A DNA stretch of 64,000 bases from Burkholderiales bacterium (GTDB taxonomy: Bacteria; Pseudomonadota; Gammaproteobacteria; Burkholderiales; Burkholderiaceae_C), in NCBI GenBank assembly GCA_020354665.1, contig CP070653.1:2805439-2869438 (forward strand), given 5' to 3'. Made by a program: the position numbers and the translations under genes. Below the pieces are notes generated by a model, which did no database searches, was not told the origin of the DNA, and worked only from the letters and a program-made list of their open reading frames with translations. Positions 60,750-64,000 of this stretch are shown one piece after another (within the stretch, counting starts at the first letter, position 1; each line of letters opens with the position of its first letter).

Positions 60750-62822
60750 TCAGGCCTTCAGGAACTCGGTGCGGCTGGCGAGCCAACGCTGCACCAGCGC
60801 CTGCGCCTGTTGCGGATGGTCGTCGAGGAAGCGCGGGGCGACGCGCCGCGCATGCTGCAGCAACCCGCTGTCAGCATCGAGGTCGGCAAATCGCAACAAT
60901 GCGTCGCCGCTCTGCCGCGCGCCCATGAATTCGCCCGGGCCGCGGATCTCAAGGTCGCGCCGCGCGATCTCGAAGCCGTCGGTGGTCTCGGCCATCGCAC
61001 GCAGCCGCGCCTTGCCGGTTTGCCCGAGCGGCGGCGCGTAGAGCAGGACGCACACGCTTGCGGCTGCCCCTCGGCCGACGCGGCCGCGCAATTGATGCAG
61101 CTGCGCGAGGCCAAAACGCTCGGCATGCTCGATCACCATCAGGCTGGCGCCAGGCACGTCGACACCGACCTCGATCACGGTGGTGGCGACGAGGACCCGC
61201 ATCTGCCCGCCGGTGAACAGCGACATCACGGCTGCCTTCTCGGCAGGAGGCATCCGGCCGTGCAGCAAGCCCACCATCGTGTCAGGCAGCGCCCGGCTCA
61301 GTTCCGCGTGGGTGGCGGTGGCGTTCTGCAAGTCGACATGCTCGCTCTCCTCGACGAGCGGGCACACCCAATACACCTGCCGCCCCTGCGCAACCTCGTC
61401 GCGTATGCGCGCGAGCACCTGGTCGCGCCGCGTGTCGGCGAAGATCTTGGTCACGACGGGCGTCCGACCGGGCGGCAACTCGTCGATCGTGCTCACGTCG
61501 AGGTCGGCGTAATAGGTCATCGCCAGCGTACGCGGGATCGGTGTGGCCGACATCATCAGCAGGTGCGGCTCGAGCATGTGCCCCGCCAGCTTGCGCCGCA
61601 GATCGAGGCGCTGCGCCACGCCGAAGCGATGCTGCTCGTCGACGATGGCAAGCCCCAGTCGGGCAAACACCACGTTGTCCTGGATCACCGCATGCGTGCC
61701 GACGGCCAGCATCGCCTCGCCGCTGGCCACACGCTCGATCATCTGCGCCCGCGCACGGCCCTTGCGGCTGCCCGTCAGCCAGGCCACGCCCACGCCCAGC
61801 GGCTCGAGCCATTGCACGAGTCTCCTGAAGTGCTGTTCGGCGAGGATCTCGGTGGGTGCCATCAGTGCGCACTGCCAGCCGGCGTCGATCGCAACAGCGG
61901 CCGCGAGCGCCGCCACGACAGTCTTGCCCGAGCCAACGTCGCCTTGCAGGAGCCGGTGCATCGGCGTCGCACGCGCAAGGTCTTGCGTGATCTCTGCGGC
62001 CACGCGCCGTTGCGCAGTGGTCAGCGTGAACGGCAACGCCGCGAGCAGGCGCTCGTGCAGCCCGCCGGGACGCGCCTGCATTGACGGAGCGATGAGCGTC
62101 GCGCGTTGGCGTTGCGCCTGAAGCTGCGACACCTGCTGCGCCAGCAGCTCCTCGAACTTCAGGCGCTGCCACGCTGGATGGCTGCGATCCTCCAGCCCCG
62201 CCAGCGTGCTGCCCGGCGGCGGGTGGTGTAGCAGCTGCACCGCCTCGCGCAGCGTTGGCAACGGCGCGTTGCGCAGTGTCGGCAGCAGCGACGCTGGCAG
62301 CAGCTCGTCGACCGGCGCTCGCGCCAATGCGCCCGCGATCGCTTTTCGCAGATAGGCCTGCGGGAGCTCGGCGCTCGCCGGGTACACCGGGGTGAGCGTG
62401 CTCGGCAGCGGGGTTTCCTCGCGCACCGGCCGGAACGCCGGGTGCACCATCTCGCGTCCGAAGAAGCCACCGCGCACCTCTCCCCGAACGCGCAATCGCG
62501 CCCCTTCGTGCAATGTCTTCTGGTGCGATGGGTAGAAGTGCAGGAACCGCAGTACAAGCTCGGCGCTGCCGTCGTCGATGCGCACGACGAGCTGGCGGCG
62601 CGGCCGGAACTCGACGCGGCTCGCGCGCACTTCGCCCTCGACCTGCGCCATCTCGCCCCCTTGCAGATCGGCGATGCGCCTCAGGCGAGTTTCGTCGTCG
62701 TAACGGATCGGCAGGTGCAAGGCAAGGTCGATGTCGCGCACCAGGCCGAGCTTCTTCATCGCCCGCTGCGGAGCGGAGCTCCGGGGCGCGGGGGTGGCTA
62801 ACGTCGCGGTGCTGCGCGGCAT
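60750..62822 (-). CDS. recG: ATP-dependent DNA helicase RecG
   Basis: The helicase is about 690 residues. It has the wedge/OB region (LHLPIRYDDETRLRRIADLQGGEMAQVEGEV), FTLTTAQRRVAAEITQDLARATPMHRLLQGDVGSGKTVVAALAAAVAIDAG (Walker A), IVDEQHRFGVAQRLDLRRK (DEQH box), and LVATTVIEVGVDVPGASLMVIEHAERFGLAQLHQLRGRVGR (motifs V and VI). It reverses stalled forks and processes Holliday junctions. ATG 62822 gives a normal length; 62831 is the nearest alternative. The reading frame continues upstream to 63407 without conserved residues. Confidence 0.95.
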   Translation of the reverse strand: MPRSTATLATPAPRSSAPQRAMKKLGLVRDIDLALHLPIRYDDETRLRRIADLQGGEMAQVEGEVRASRVEFRPRRQLVVRIDDGSAELVLRFLHFYPSHQKTLHEGARLRVRGEVRGGFFGREMVHPAFRPVREETPLPSTLTPVYPASAELPQAYLRKAIAGALARAPVDELLPASLLPTLRNAPLPTLREAVQLLHHPPPGSTLAGLEDRSHPAWQRLKFEELLAQQVSQLQAQRQRATLIAPSMQARPGGLHERLLAALPFTLTTAQRRVAAEITQDLARATPMHRLLQGDVGSGKTVVAALAAAVAIDAGWQCALMAPTEILAEQHFRRLVQWLEPLGVGVAWLTGSRKGRARAQMIERVASGEAMLAVGTHAVIQDNVVFARLGLAIVDEQHRFGVAQRLDLRRKLAGHMLEPHLLMMSATPIPRTLAMTYYADLDVSTIDELPPGRTPVVTKIFADTRRDQVLARIRDEVAQGRQVYWVCPLVEESEHVDLQNATATHAELSRALPDTMVGLLHGRMPPAEKAAVMSLFTGGQMRVLVATTVIEVGVDVPGASLMVIEHAERFGLAQLHQLRGRVGRGAAASVCVLLYAPPLGQTGKARLRAMAETTDGFEIARRDLEIRGPGEFMGARQSGDALLRFADLDADSGLLQHARRVAPRFLDDHPQQAQALVQRWLASRTEFLKA

Positions 62823-63009
62823 GCGGCGCATTCTCGCCGCTGCGATCCGGCGTCTCGGGCTGCCGCCGGCACCGACGGCTGTCCCCAGGCACGTGACGAG
62901 GGAATCATTGTTGTGACTTATTTCCCACACCGAGTGAGCACCCGCTTGCATGTCTTGTTCGCTGCAGCAAAATCGCCCACTCCCCCAGTCCATCTGACCT
63001 GCCATCGTC

Positions 63010-63135
63010 ATGCCCATCGTGCGTCGCGTCATCGTCCTGGTCTTCGCCGTTCTTGCCACCAGCGTGCTTGCCGCGTGGGCGTGGGATCGCACCGACTCCG
63101 CGTCGGGCCGGACCGCGATCGAGCAGTCCAACTGA
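63010..63135 (+). CDS. Small putative membrane or secreted peptide
   Basis: A 41-codon frame encodes MPIVRRVIVLVFAVLATSVLAAWAWDRTDS and a short polar tail. It has a positively charged start and one hydrophobic segment, so the peptide would be inserted in the membrane or exported. It is divergent from recG with a 187-base gap. Upstream TTGCAT (about 62951) and CAAAAT (about 62969) could be a promoter. There is no clear ribosome site, so this call is weak. Confidence 0.35.
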   Translation: MPIVRRVIVLVFAVLATSVLAAWAWDRTDSASGRTAIEQSN

Positions 63136-63304
63136 CGCTCAGGCTCCTGCGCGGGCGTTGACGGCTCGCACTGGGGAGAAGCGGGAGCCGTCTCCAGCGG
63201 TTGCGTCGCCCAGCGCCGTCCAGGTCGGGCGGGGGCGGCCCGGCTGCCGCCGCCGTGAAACAATGGCCTTTGCTCCCTGACCAGGCCGGTACAGCCTGCA
63301 TGCA

Positions 63305-64000
63305 ATGCCATTCGGCCCTGCGAGCGACCTGCGCGTCGCCGATTTCGATTTCTCGCTGCCGACAGAGCTGATCGCGCAGCATCCGGCCCCGCAGCGCAGC
63401 GCGTCACGCCTGCTCGATGCGCGCGATCCGAACCGGCCCGCCGACTGCACGTTTCGCGACCTGCCGGACCTGCTTGATCCTGGCGATCTGCTGGTTTTCA
63501 ATGACACGCGCGTCATCAAGGCGCGGCTGTTCGGATGCAAGGGCACGGGCGGAGCCGTTGAGGCACTGGTCGAGCGCGTCCTGCCTGCGACCACCGAGGT
63601 ACATGCGCACCTGCGCGCCAGCAAGTCACCGCGCCGCGGCAGCCGCCTGATCTTTGGGTCGACCGGCGGCGAGCAATTCGAGGCCGAAGTGCTCGGGCGC
63701 TGCGGCGTCGACGACGCGCTCTTCCACTTGCGGTTTCCGGCCGATCCGCTCGCGCTGCTCGAGCGTTTCGGGCACGTGCCGCTGCCGCCCTACATCACAC
63801 ACGCCGACGAACCCGAGGACGAACGCCGCTACCAGACGGTGTTCGCGTGCCGGCCGGGCGCGGTGGCCGCACCGACCGCCGCGCTGCACTTCGACGAGCC
63901 GCTGCTCGACGCGCTGCGTGCGCGCGGCATCGGCATGGCCAGCCTGACGCTGCACGTGGGCGCTGGCACGTTCCAGCCGGTGCGCGCCGAGCGGCTGGCC
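63305..64000 (+). CDS. queA: S-adenosylmethionine:tRNA ribosyltransferase-isomerase QueA (5' part)
   Basis: The frame is open from ATG 63305 to the end of the window (232 codons). The protein starts [29 protein letters not shown] and has [20 protein letters not shown]. Near the edge it has [37 protein letters not shown], then [12 protein letters not shown], all highly conserved QueA blocks. QueA makes epoxyqueuosine in tRNA from preQ1-tRNA and SAM. The adjacency recG/queA is typical of Burkholderiales. About a third of the gene lies beyond the window. Confidence 0.93.
   Translation, partial: MPFGPASDLRVADFDFSLPTELIAQHPAPQRSASRLLDARDPNRPADCTFRDLPDLLDPGDLLVFNDTRVIKARLFGCKGTGGAVEALVERVLPATTEVHAHLRASKSPRRGSRLIFGSTGGEQFEAEVLGRCGVDDALFHLRFPADPLALLERFGHVPLPPYITHADEPEDERRYQTVFACRPGAVAAPTAALHFDEPLLDALRARGIGMASLTLHVGAGTFQPVRAERLA

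Overview
The window is chromosomal DNA of very high GC content with tightly packed genes. Gene content and gene order point to a betaproteobacterium of the order Burkholderiales. The supporting blocks are mnmG-rsmG-parA-parB; pilT, a cyclic-nucleotide-binding gene and pilU followed by yggS, proC and ubiA; oxyR-recG-queA; and rsmI/yraN/diaA/dolP. I cannot name a genus from the sequence alone. I see no rRNA, tRNA, insertion sequence, prophage or CRISPR array.

Layout. 1-9.3 kb: a truncated LEA-type lipoprotein, an exported YD-repeat protein, small hypotheticals, a host-attachment-family protein, an amrB-amrA-amrS (AmmeMemoRadiSam) operon, an NnrU-type membrane protein, a Vgb-like propeller protein and a kinase/P-loop fusion. 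9.4-12.9 kb: a DUF4397 lipoprotein, a pirin, a small exported protein and a likely winged-helix/PD-(D/E)XK protein. 13-18.6 kb: a yejABEF peptide importer. 18.7-22.4 kb: a YbjQ-type protein, an exported deaminase coupled to an ankyrin protein, and a small regulatory cluster (YkgJ-type, Crp/Fnr, DUF2892, DUF2061) with candidate CRP-type and Fur-type sites. 22.5-29.8 kb: the mnmG-rsmG-lipocalin-LysE-parA-(argC)-hydrolase-parB locus, with a perfect parS inside mnmG and a variant parS inside rsmG. 30.2-35 kb: the prkA-yeaH-spoVR triad. 35-40.1 kb: a methyltransferase, an FAD-linked dehydrogenase, a cobalamin adenosyltransferase, an intradiol dioxygenase and a DAHP synthase. 40.3-46.7 kb: tldD, rsmI/yraN/SIS/BON, a 3-hydroxyisobutyrate-dehydrogenase-type enzyme and pilU. 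46.7-64 kb: the cNMP gene, pilT, yggS, putA, proC, ubiA, a TerB-like gene, a VOC protein, prfC, a DJ-1-like protein, dps, oxyR, recG and the 5' part of queA.

The best hunting result is upstream of the DAHP synthase gene (38983-40107, minus). A 25-codon leader ORF has six aromatic residues among codons 7-14. It is followed by an RNA region that can fold either as an antiterminator or as a U-tailed terminator just before the structural gene. That is the architecture of a ribosome-mediated transcription attenuator sensing Phe/Tyr/Trp supply at the first step of the shikimate pathway. Other observations are the parS pair, an OxyR-type operator placed exactly against a dps promoter, a diverged tandem duplication plus palindromic unit at the 5' end of oxyR, a CRP-type palindrome next to a Crp-family gene whose recognition helix has the R-E-x-x-x-R pattern, and an apparently exported deaminase translationally coupled to an ankyrin protein.

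All functions are read from sequence motifs and remembered family features. No database search was run.
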